Assembly (NCBI GenBank): GCA_030831725.1 | Contig: JAURKN010000078.1 | Span: forward strand, 1-6,277 | From: Ferruginibacter sp. | Lineage (GTDB): Bacteria > Bacteroidota > Bacteroidia > Chitinophagales > Chitinophagaceae | Length of the DNA: 6,277 nt | Direction of reading: 5' to 3' | Part shown: one piece after another, positions 1 through 5,509 of the stretch | Layout: the number at the start of each line of letters is the position of its first letter | How positions within the stretch are numbered: position 1 is the stretch's first letter | Program-made: the position numbers and the translations under genes | Notes under the pieces: model-generated | Databases searched by the model: none | What the model saw: only the letters and a program-made list of their open reading frames with translations | Told to the model about the DNA's origin: nothing

Positions 1-2
1 AT

Positions 3-176
3 ACAGAACAACATCCTTATGTAAGAAGGTTTGTCCTTGATAAAGTAGGAGAGGTAATGATATTTCAATCCGCTATACATTCTAAGGATGAAAAAAGGTT
101 TCTTGTAGACTCAAAATTCTGTTTGAAAGGCCAATTAATCTCATGGCAATTTACTTTTATTAACCAAAAAAGTTAA
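3..176 (+). CDS. 3' end of an unidentified gene (57 C-terminal residues)
   Basis: Reading frame 3 is open from the left edge to a TAA at 174-176 and encodes 57 residues, beginning TEQHPYVRRF and ending SWQFTFINQKS. The other two forward frames hit stops within the first 40 bases. The composition is protein-like, with alternating hydrophobic and charged residues such as GEVMIFQSAIHSKDEKRFLV and a β-strand-like end (LISWQFTFI). The start lies outside the window. I do not recognise the family, and no motif allows a function to be assigned. It converges on the DUF4287 gene with a 48-base gap. A chance open frame of this length at a contig edge is possible, but the composition makes a real C-terminus more likely. 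Confidence 0.55.
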   Translation, partial: TEQHPYVRRFVLDKVGEVMIFQSAIHSKDEKRFLVDSKFCLKGQLISWQFTFINQKS

Positions 177-181
177 AACTC

Positions 182-212
182 ACAATTTACTATTCTGCAT
201 AATTGTATTTTT
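182..212 (+). terminator. weak hairpin plus T-tract after the left-edge gene
   Basis: ACAATT (182-187) pairs with AATTGT (201-206) around a 13-base loop, and T208-T212 follow, six bases after the left-edge stop codon. The stem has only one G:C pair, so this is a weak candidate terminator for the plus-strand gene. It has no convincing T-tract on the minus strand. Confidence 0.25.
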
Positions 213-224
213 AAAAGGAGTTCT

Positions 225-470
225 TCATACAATGAACTTTATTATGGTTGACGCCTGAAAGTGACCAAGTCCATATTCTGTTTTCAATTTTTGGACCAAT
301 TCTTTTTGGTTTGTTGTTTCTAATGATTTTGCTATCAACAGCCATTCTTCCAATGACTTTCCTGTTTTTTCCGGAAGGTTTTTGATGATTGCTTTTTGCA
401 TCTCTTCGGGAGTCATAAATCGTTCGTTGTATTTTGGTAAAATTACTTTTTTCAGGACAAGATTAGGCAT
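225..470 (-). CDS. DUF4287-domain small protein
   Basis: This encodes a short soluble protein of 81 residues from the ATG at 470. The DUF4287-type core runs from about residue 19 (MTPEEMQKAI) to the end. It shows the family pattern LPEKTGKSLEEWLLIAKS, then a charged helix (ELVQKLKTEYG) and GLGHFQAS near the C-terminus. The family has no established biochemical role known to me, and there is no signal peptide or membrane segment. Three starts are possible. The frame opens at 509, but those first 13 codons lie across the gldJ terminator hairpin, so 509 is unlikely. The ATG at 470 is chosen here. The ATG at 416 would give only the 63-residue core and is a good alternative. The gene lies just downstream of gldJ on the same strand, so it depends on readthrough or on a promoter I cannot identify. 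Confidence 0.75.
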   Translation of the reverse strand: MPNLVLKKVILPKYNERFMTPEEMQKAIIKNLPEKTGKSLEEWLLIAKSLETTNQKELVQKLKTEYGLGHFQASTIIKFIV

Positions 471-500
471 GAAAAAAGCCCCCCGAACTTCGAGGGGCTT
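471..500 (-). terminator. strong intrinsic terminator of gldJ
   Basis: Read on the minus strand, AAGCCCCTCGA pairs with TCGGGGGGCTT across a 3-base loop, giving an 11-bp stem with one T:G wobble (476-500). Four further Ts follow the stem (475-472). It starts 18 bases after the gldJ stop codon. On the plus strand the hairpin is not followed by a T-tract, so it acts only on minus-strand transcription. The T-tract ends one base before the preferred DUF4287 start codon. Confidence 0.9.
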
Positions 501-518
501 CAGTATCATTAAACAGCC

Positions 519-2060
519 TTATTTCTTCTTGCTGCCTTTCTGTCTACGTTTTCCAAAGATATTTCCTTCCTGGAAACCTGGTCCTTCAGGTGGTCCAAGA
601 TAGGTTTGAGCGCAACGGAATCCGATGGTGCTGGAAGACTGATCTTCCTGCATGTAACGGCGTGATCCTGGCGACAACCAATAAGCACGATCGTTCCAAC
701 TTCCTCCTTTGAAAACCCTTGATTGGTCGTTGATCAAAGAAGTTATGCCATAACCATAAGATGCTCCGCTGGTTGAATCACCATCCATGAAGTTGATTAC
801 GTTGTTACGCTGATAGTTGGTTCTGTTTTTAACTTCCTCATCAGAGATATCTGTTTTCTTCAGACGTCCCATGCTGTCTCTTTCGTATTCTCCGCTGCTG
901 TTCTTGTAGTATTTCTGGAACTTGTTACCACGGAAATAGTTGAAATCTTGTCCGTCGCTTGGCGTCATTGGACGATAAACGTCACCAACCCACTCACTCA
1001 CGTTACCACTCATGTTATACAATCCAAATGCGTTAGGATAGAATGATTTGATTGGACCAGGAATGGCGGCACGATCGTTCAAACCACCGGCAACACCCAT
1101 ATTGTCTCCGCTTGTTCTTTTGAAGTTGGCCATCATTTTTCCTTGCCATGTTCCGTGACGTGTATCACGCAATCCACTCATGTTTTTGCTCCAAGAATAG
1201 ATTTGTTGATTGGAACGCAATTCCTCTCCGCTTGAATTCTCTTTGCGGCGTGGTGAAGGGTTCTGGTCCAAAAGTCCGTATGCTGCATATTCCCATTCTG
1301 CTTCTGTAGGCAGACGATATCCCATGTTCAGGATTCCATCTTCCATTTTCACAGTGCTTCTTGGTTTGTTGTTCACGTCTTTAAGGTCAGATTTTTTTGG
1401 CTTTCCTCTGCTGGCAATCAGATCCGGATTCATCAAATAAGTTTCGGTGTTGAAAGATCCGTCAGCGCCTCCGCCTTTGAGTTCCTTCTTGATGGCATCT
1501 TTTTTCAGATAACCTTTTTGTACCAAGTTGAGTTCATTCACGCGATCAGATCTCCAAATGCAGAAATCATGCGCTTGTCTCCAGCTTACACCAACAACAG
1601 GGTAGAAGTTGTATGATGGATATCGGAAATAGTATTCTACATAAGGCTCGTTGTAAGCGAGTTCCTCACGCCATACCAAGGTATCAGGAAGACACTTGTA
1701 CATGATGCTGGTATCTCCGCTGAATGTGTTTTCCAACCAATAGAGATATTCGCGGTAGTGTACGTTTGCTACTTCTGTTTCATCAATGAAGAAAGAAGGA
1801 ACGGTGATACGACGTGGAACATTGTTCCAGTCACCCATTACATCTTCTTCTTTGGCACCCATCACGAATGAACCGCCCTGTACAAAAACGAGGCCAGGCC
1901 CTGCTTTGGGATATTTGATTTTAGTAACATGGAAATTACCCATGTTCTTGTCGTCGTAATTCCATCCGGTCACGCTGGACTTTTCTTGTTTTTTTCCAAA
2001 GATTCCGCAGGAACTCAACGATACCACAGCCAATGTGGCCAGTACGAGTACTCTTTTCAT
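519..2060 (-). CDS. gldJ: GldJ-like gliding motility / type IX secretion lipoprotein (FGE-sulfatase fold)
   Basis: This is a 513-residue outer-membrane lipoprotein of the GldJ/GldK group, required for gliding and T9SS function in the species where it has been studied. The start at 2060 is chosen because it places a lipoprotein signal directly at the N-terminus: MKRVLVLATLAVVSLSSC, with lipobox LSSC and lipidated Cys18. The frame stays open to 2129, which would put 23 extra residues before the signal. The FGE-like (SUMF1) domain runs from about residue 58 (VFVQGGSFVMG) to about 485. Its landmarks are PVVGVSW (about 154), YRLPTEAEWEYAA (248-260), NAFGLYNMSGNVSEW (343-357), GGSW (452-455) and GFRC (480-483). 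About 78 residues separate the FCIW and RLPTEAEWE motifs, far more than in classical FGE. The two catalytic cysteines of FGE are replaced by Asp457 and Leu462, so a structural role is likely. The tail is very basic (GKRRQKGSKKK). GldJ is preferred over GldK because the neighbour is porV and no gldLMN genes follow. Confidence 0.85.
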   Translation of the reverse strand: MKRVLVLATLAVVSLSSCGIFGKKQEKSSVTGWNYDDKNMGNFHVTKIKYPKAGPGLVFVQGGSFVMGAKEEDVMGDWNNVPRRITVPSFFIDETEVANVHYREYLYWLENTFSGDTSIMYKCLPDTLVWREELAYNEPYVEYYFRYPSYNFYPVVGVSWRQAHDFCIWRSDRVNELNLVQKGYLKKDAIKKELKGGGADGSFNTETYLMNPDLIASRGKPKKSDLKDVNNKPRSTVKMEDGILNMGYRLPTEAEWEYAAYGLLDQNPSPRRKENSSGEELRSNQQIYSWSKNMSGLRDTRHGTWQGKMMANFKRTSGDNMGVAGGLNDRAAIPGPIKSFYPNAFGLYNMSGNVSEWVGDVYRPMTPSDGQDFNYFRGNKFQKYYKNSSGEYERDSMGRLKKTDISDEEVKNRTNYQRNNVINFMDGDSTSGASYGYGITSLINDQSRVFKGGSWNDRAYWLSPGSRRYMQEDQSSSTIGFRCAQTYLGPPEGPGFQEGNIFGKRRQKGSKKK

Positions 2061-2149
2061 GGAGGCAGGTTGTTGCATGTACATTCTGTTTGCAGGTTGT
2101 TTAACGAAGAATTTGAGGGTATATTGCACACGTAGTGCTCAACTATGTG

Positions 2150-2182
2150 CGAATATAGGAACTTTAACCGATTCGTGACCAA
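2150..2182 (-). promoter_or_regulatory. candidate gldJ promoter (Bacteroidota type)
   Basis: On the minus strand TATATTCG (2157-2150) matches the -7 consensus TAnnTTTG except for one base. A TTG (2182-2180) lies 22 bases upstream as a possible -33 element. Transcription would begin near 2143, giving a leader of about 80 bases to the ATG at 2060, or about 14 bases to the one at 2129. The -33 element overlaps the palindrome at 2175-2200. Confidence 0.35.
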
Positions 2183-2200
2183 TTTTACCAAATTGTTCAC
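2175..2200. repeat. 26-bp imperfect palindrome, possible operator
   Basis: GTGA-C-CAATTT-TACC-AAATTG-T-TCAC. The arms (2175-2185 and 2190-2200) match at 10 of 11 positions around a 4-base centre. It sits over the proposed -33 element of the gldJ promoter, so it could be a binding site for a dimeric regulator. The GTGA/TCAC ends resemble CRP-family half-sites, but the 18-base spacing is too wide for a normal CRP site. Formation of an RNA hairpin is less likely, because the site lies upstream of the predicted gldJ transcription start. Confidence 0.4.
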
Positions 2201-2232
2201 ACAAGTTTATCAATTGGGAATAAGTCAAAAAT

Positions 2233-2250
2233 GGCTAAATCCGATTAGCC
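2233..2250. repeat. 18-bp inverted repeat in the gldJ-porV region
   Basis: GGCTAA (2233-2238) and TTAGCC (2245-2250) are a perfect 6-bp inverted repeat around the 6-base centre ATCCGA. No T-tract follows on either strand, so it is not a terminator. It lies upstream of the better porV promoter candidate and could be an operator half-site pair. Chance occurrence cannot be excluded. Confidence 0.3.
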
Positions 2251-2285
2251 CGACTCCTCTGGCAATATTTTGATGAATATGACGT

Positions 2286-2315
2286 TTTGGACATCTGTAA
2301 CTGGAGATAATATTG
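2286..2315 (+). promoter_or_regulatory. candidate upstream porV promoter
   Basis: TTTG (2286-2289), an 18-base spacer and TAATATTG (2308-2315) fit the Bacteroidota -33/-7 pattern with one mismatch in the -7 box. It would give a leader of about 115 bases. A second, weaker candidate lies closer to the gene: TTG at 2372-2374 and TAATTTTT at 2390-2397, with a short 15-base spacer and a leader of about 30 bases. The sequence does not decide between them. Confidence 0.35.
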
Positions 2316-2436
2316 TGTATTATAAATGCAAAAAAAAATGGGTCATAATGATAAAACCCCTATTTTTACACTTGTTATCCCTCTAAAAATAATTTTTATC
2401 GAGCGAAACTCTACCTAACCAAGACAAAAAAATCGC

Positions 2437-3576
2437 ATGAAAAAAGCAACTTTGAGACTTTCCGCCTTGTTGGCTTTGTTGAGTGTTACTTTCACCAATA
2501 CAAACGCACAAACAAGCGCAAACCCCATTAACGTAGTAACTTCAGCCGTTCCATTCCTGAGAATTTCTCCGGATGCCCGTGCAGGCGGTATGGGTGATGT
2601 TGGTATTGCAACTGCAGCTGATGCCAACGTCAGCTATTGGAACATGGCGAAAGCTCCTTTCGCTAAAGACAAATTTTCAGTCTCTGCTTCATACACTCCA
2701 TGGTTGAGTGACCTCAAATTGAACGACGTATATCTCGCTTCATTGGCTGGATACTATCAGTTGGACGAAACCCAAGCACTGACCGCTTCACTGCGTTACT
2801 TCAGTCTCGGAAACATCCAATTCACTGATTTCAGCGGTAACCAACTTCAATCATTCCGTCCTCGTGAGTTCGCTTTCGATGCGGGATACTCAAGAAAACT
2901 TTCTTCTAAAATCGGTTTGGGCGTGGCTCTGCGTTATATCAGTTCTGACCTCGCTGGCGGAAGCGTAAATGGTGTTACCTACAAAGCAGGTACTTCAGTT
3001 GCAGGTGATATCCACTTCTTCTACAAAGGAACCAAAGCCGATGGAAATGGATTCGATTTCGGTGCTACTTTGAGCAACCTGGGTTCTAAAATTTCTTACA
3101 CCAGCGATGCAAATCAAAAAGATTATATCCCTGCCAATTTGGGCTTGGGTGCAGCTTATAACAAAGTGTTCGATGCTGACAGCAAAATCACTTTCGCTAT
3201 GGATCTGACAAAATTGTTGGTTCCAACGCCTCCAAGCGATACAACAGCTGCAGCACTTAAAGAATACCGCACAAAAGGTGTTGTTTCCAGCTGGTTCAGC
3301 TCATTCGGAGATTCTGAAGGAGATGAGTTGAAAGAAGTAAACATCGCTGTAGGTGCTGAATACTGGTACAAAGAGCAATTCGCTTTGAGAGCCGGTTATT
3401 TCTACGAAAACAAAATCAAAGGAGACCGTCGTTTCTTCACCATGGGTGCTGGTCTGAAATACAACAACATGGGATTGAATTTCTCATATCTGCTTCCTTC
3501 TGGTTCAGGTGTGAATCGCAATCCACTTTCAAACACCCTGCGTTTCAGCTTGGTTTTCAACATGGACAAAAAATAA
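2437..3576 (+). CDS. porV: PorV (LptO) type IX secretion outer-membrane protein
   Basis: This is a 379-residue outer-membrane β-barrel protein of the PorV family. In studied T9SS species PorV collects secreted proteins from the Sov/SprA translocon and carries them to the PorU sortase or attachment complex. The N-terminus is a Sec signal peptide (basic MKK, hydrophobic LSALLALLSVTF, likely cleavage after Ala24 in TNA-Q). The mature start has the family-typical segment PFLRISPDARAGGMGDVGIA (about 39-58), followed by SYWNMAKAPF. The rest is a series of amphipathic strands rich in aromatic residues, such as FAFDAGYSRKL, GLGVALRYISS and FALRAGYFYE. It ends near a strand (TLRFSLVFNM) with a short polar tail, and the length is normal for the family. 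It is divergent from gldJ and is followed at once by a strong terminator, so it is probably transcribed alone. No porU lies next to it. Confidence 0.93.
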   Translation: MKKATLRLSALLALLSVTFTNTNAQTSANPINVVTSAVPFLRISPDARAGGMGDVGIATAADANVSYWNMAKAPFAKDKFSVSASYTPWLSDLKLNDVYLASLAGYYQLDETQALTASLRYFSLGNIQFTDFSGNQLQSFRPREFAFDAGYSRKLSSKIGLGVALRYISSDLAGGSVNGVTYKAGTSVAGDIHFFYKGTKADGNGFDFGATLSNLGSKISYTSDANQKDYIPANLGLGAAYNKVFDADSKITFAMDLTKLLVPTPPSDTTAAALKEYRTKGVVSSWFSSFGDSEGDELKEVNIAVGAEYWYKEQFALRAGYFYENKIKGDRRFFTMGAGLKYNNMGLNFSYLLPSGSGVNRNPLSNTLRFSLVFNMDKK

Positions 3577-3593
3577 TATTCCATAACGAATAC

Positions 3594-3626
3594 AAAAAGC
3601 GTTTCTCTAACCGGAAACGCTTTTTT
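3594..3626 (+). terminator. strong intrinsic terminator of porV
   Basis: AAAAAGCGTTTC (3594-3605) pairs perfectly with GAAACGCTTTTT (3614-3625) across an 8-base loop. The 12-bp stem is followed by TATTTTTG. It begins 17 bases after the porV stop codon. The A-run on the left arm also makes it a possible terminator for the minus strand. Confidence 0.92.
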
Positions 3627-3633
3627 ATTTTTG
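3602..3633 (+). promoter_or_regulatory. ispF operon promoter nested in the porV terminator
   Basis: TATTTTTG (3626-3633) is an exact match to the Bacteroidota -7 consensus TAnnTTTG. TTTC (3602-3605) lies 20 bases upstream as a near-match to the -33 TTTG element. The -7 box is formed by the end of the porV terminator T-tract. Transcription would start near 3640, leaving a leader of about 50 bases to the ispF ATG at 3692. Confidence 0.6.
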
Positions 3634-3691
3634 TAGCTGTACAGGAAACAATAGATTTCCAAACAATCATTTTCAATTTTAATCCCACAAC

Positions 3692-4183
3692 ATGTCATAT
3701 AGAATCGGTTCAGGGGTAGATTTTCACGTTTTGGTCGAAGGAAGAGACCTATGGATCGGCGGTGTGAAAATTCCACATCATAAAGGCGCACTCGGACACA
3801 GTGATGCCGATGTGTTACTGCATGCGATCTGTGATGCGATGCTGGGCGCTTTGGGATTGGGAGATATCGGCATGCACTTCCCGGATACCAGTACCGAATT
3901 CAAAAACATCGACAGCAAAATTTTGCTCAAACGCAGTTTTGATCTTATCACCGAAAGAGGATACCGCGTGGTTAATGTGGATTCAACCCTTTGTTTGCAA
4001 GCGCCTAAAATAGCTCCATTTGTGCAAGACATGAGAAACAGCATATCCGGCATCCTTCAGCTTTTACCGGAAGATGTTTCCATCAAGGCGACAACTACGG
4101 AGAAGTTGGGTTTTGTAGGCAGGGAAGAAGGTCTTCAGGCATTTGCCACTGTTTTACTCGAAAAAAAAGCTGGCCGTGAGTAA
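3692..4183 (+). CDS. ispF: 2-C-methyl-D-erythritol 2,4-cyclodiphosphate synthase
   Basis: This cytoplasmic enzyme of the MEP isoprenoid pathway converts CDP-methylerythritol 2-phosphate to methylerythritol 2,4-cyclodiphosphate with release of CMP. It normally works as a homotrimer with zinc. The 163-residue length is normal for the family. The metal ligands are visible as Asp10 and His12 in GSGVDFH and His44 in GHSDADVLLHAICDA. GDIGMHFPDT (57-66) and the signature ATTTEKLGFVGREEG near residue 133, which binds the cytidine nucleotide, are intact. The ATG at 3692 follows a good promoter and gives a full N-terminus (MSYRIGSGVDFH). The last 8 bases overlap the dut start, which suggests coupled translation. 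Its presence indicates use of the MEP rather than the mevalonate route. Confidence 0.97.
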   Translation: MSYRIGSGVDFHVLVEGRDLWIGGVKIPHHKGALGHSDADVLLHAICDAMLGALGLGDIGMHFPDTSTEFKNIDSKILLKRSFDLITERGYRVVNVDSTLCLQAPKIAPFVQDMRNSISGILQLLPEDVSIKATTTEKLGFVGREEGLQAFATVLLEKKAGRE

Positions 4184-4622
4184 CCAAAACATAACCGTTA
4201 AAATCATCAACCTTTCTGATCATTCCCACCCGGAATATGCTACCGCCGGTGCCTCCGGATTGGATATCAAAGCAAATGTAACAGAGCCGATTGTGATTGC
4301 TCCGTTACAAAGGGTTGCTGTTCCCACAGGGATAAAGGTGGAGATTCCCCTCGGCTTCGAAATACAGATACGTCCAAGAAGCGGCCTCGCACTCAATCAC
4401 GGCATCACCTGTCTCAACACCCCTGGAACCATCGACAGCGATTACCGCGGTGAAATAAAAGTCATTCTCATAAACCTCAGCGAAAAAGAATACACCGTAT
4501 CCAACGGAGACCGTATCGCACAGATGGTGCTCGCCTCGGTAGAAAAAATATCCTGGGAAAATGTCTCCCTGATCCAAGATTCTGAAAGAGGATCTGGCGG
4601 ATTCGGTCACACCGGAAAATAA
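4176..4622 (+). CDS. dut: deoxyuridine 5'-triphosphate nucleotidohydrolase (dUTPase)
   Basis: This enzyme hydrolyses dUTP to dUMP and pyrophosphate, keeping uracil out of DNA and supplying dUMP for thymidylate synthesis. It is the trimeric all-β type. All five motifs are present: ASGLDIKA (1), RPRSGLAL (2), GTIDSDYRGEIKV with the catalytic Asp region (3), GDRIAQMVL (4) and the C-terminal lid RGSGGFGHTG (5). No ATG lies upstream of motif 1 in this frame. The GTG at 4176 gives a 148-residue protein beginning MSNQNITVKIINLS, which fits the family's usual length. The frame extends to a TTG at 4143, but that would add 11 residues deep inside ispF. The GTG overlaps the ispF stop region by 8 bases. 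DUF4292 follows by 6 bases, so the three genes form an operon. Confidence 0.95.
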   Translation: MSNQNITVKIINLSDHSHPEYATAGASGLDIKANVTEPIVIAPLQRVAVPTGIKVEIPLGFEIQIRPRSGLALNHGITCLNTPGTIDSDYRGEIKVILINLSEKEYTVSNGDRIAQMVLASVEKISWENVSLIQDSERGSGGFGHTGK

Positions 4623-4628
4623 ATAATA

Positions 4629-5435
4629 ATGAAAACCCCCATTATATCTTTTTTGACCCTTCTTTTGTTTCTATCGGCTTGCCGAACTACCAAAGAAATC
4701 AACAAAGCCATACAACCCAAAGAAGTTGTACCAGCAGTGAATAAGGATTATGAAGATTCCATGCGTATGGTAAAAAATGACTTCGATGCTTTCAAACAGC
4801 GCTATATCTCATTCAACACTTTTCAGGCGAAAATAAAAGTGGAATCATCAGGGTCTCAAGGCAAAAATCAAGATCTTACCGCCGTAGTGAGAATGATCAA
4901 AGATTCCGCCATCTGGATCTCATTGTCCGCATCCATCCTGAATGTGGAAGTATATCGATTGCTCATCACAAAAGATAGCGTCATCCTCATGAACAAACAG
5001 GAAAAAGAAGTTCTTTATCGTTCATTGGACTATCTGCAGGAAGTCACCAGAATCCCTTTCGATTTCAACACCCTACAGGATCTTTTTATAGGCAATCCCA
5101 TTTTCATCGACAGCATCAGTTCATATCGAAAACTAGACCAGAACATTCTGATTTCCATTGTCACGAAAGAGTTCAAAAACCTTTTCACCATGCAGCTTTC
5201 AGACCATGTGATGACCCATTCCAAACTGGATGACCTTGATGTGAACAGAAGCCGAACCGCAGACATAACTTACGAAGATTATCAACCCATAGACAGTATT
5301 TTCTTTTCTGCTGACAGGCACATCACAGTGTCTGAAAAAAACAAACTCGATATCAGACTCCAATTCAAACAAGTGGAGTTTAACAAAGAATTATCCGTTC
5401 ATTTGACCATTCCGAAAAATTATTTGCGGAAATGA
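4629..5435 (+). CDS. DUF4292 lipoprotein (LolA/LolB-like fold suspected)
   Basis: This is a 268-residue predicted lipoprotein. The N-terminus MKTPIISFLTLLLFLSAC is a type II signal with lipobox LSAC and lipidated Cys18. A polar linker follows (to about 45), then a β-rich domain to the end. In that domain the segments FNTFQAKIKVESSG, LTAVVRMIKDSAIWISLSAS and ILNVEVYRLLITKDSVILMNKQEKEVLYRS have the order seen in DUF4292 proteins. That order resembles lipoprotein carriers of the LolA/LolB type, whose concave β-sheet binds acyl chains. This link is inference and is not proven for the family. The protein probably sits at the inner face of the outer membrane. It is the last gene of the ispF-dut operon. 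From memory, it lies next to an EnvC-like gene in many Bacteroidota, as here. Confidence 0.85.
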   Translation: MKTPIISFLTLLLFLSACRTTKEINKAIQPKEVVPAVNKDYEDSMRMVKNDFDAFKQRYISFNTFQAKIKVESSGSQGKNQDLTAVVRMIKDSAIWISLSASILNVEVYRLLITKDSVILMNKQEKEVLYRSLDYLQEVTRIPFDFNTLQDLFIGNPIFIDSISSYRKLDQNILISIVTKEFKNLFTMQLSDHVMTHSKLDDLDVNRSRTADITYEDYQPIDSIFFSADRHITVSEKNKLDIRLQFKQVEFNKELSVHLTIPKNYLRK

Positions 5436-5481
5436 TGCTTAATTGCAGAACCACAATTCATTTTTATTGAATAAGGCATTG

Positions 5482-5489
5482 TATTTTTG
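5482..5489 (+). promoter_or_regulatory. -7 box upstream of the EnvC-like gene
   Basis: TATTTTTG is an exact TAnnTTTG match and is identical to the box upstream of ispF. No clear -33 TTTG is present at the usual distance, only a T-rich run near 5461-5465. Transcription would start near 5496, leaving a leader of about 15 bases before the ATG at 5510. It suggests that the gene has its own promoter in addition to possible readthrough from DUF4292. Confidence 0.5.
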
Positions 5490-5509
5490 TTCATATCCAA
5501 TTTGAATCC

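Larger units (their letters stand above)
2061..2436. promoter_or_regulatory. divergent gldJ-porV control region (noncoding)
   Basis: These 376 bases lie between the gldJ start at 2060 and the porV start at 2437. They are AT-rich and contain no convincing gene: the longest ATG frame is a 37-codon run at 2273-2386 that I do not accept. The 5' part (2061-2129) is the possible N-terminal extension of gldJ or its leader. The region holds one candidate promoter for gldJ, two for porV and two inverted repeats, listed separately. No tRNA, riboswitch or strong terminator is visible. Confidence 0.7.

Noticed and set aside
1929..2135. 68-residue plus-strand frame opposite the gldJ N-terminus
   Set aside because: It is antisense to the lipoprotein signal and the first part of GldJ, and has no protein-like features of its own.
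2175..2200. CRP/FNR-type binding site
   Set aside because: The GTGA and TCAC ends are separated by 18 bases instead of about 6, so the site does not fit the standard CRP-family pattern. It is kept only as a generic palindrome.
2273..2386. 37-codon ATG frame on the plus strand in the gldJ-porV region
   Set aside because: It is short, in AT-rich noncoding DNA, includes a Lys run from an A-tract, and overlaps the porV promoter candidates. No family resemblance is seen.
3402..3791. 129-residue minus-strand frame across the end of porV and start of ispF
   Set aside because: It runs through the porV terminator and two well-supported genes on the other strand, so it is an antisense shadow.
4305..4610. 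101-residue minus-strand frame within dut
   Set aside because: It is antisense to all the conserved motifs of a clear dUTPase and has no recognisable domain.
5441..5465. Possible terminator after DUF4292 (AATTG/CAATT hairpin then CATTTTT)
   Set aside because: The stem is only 5 bp with one G:C pair and an 8-base loop, which is too weak to call. Readthrough into the EnvC-like gene cannot be excluded.
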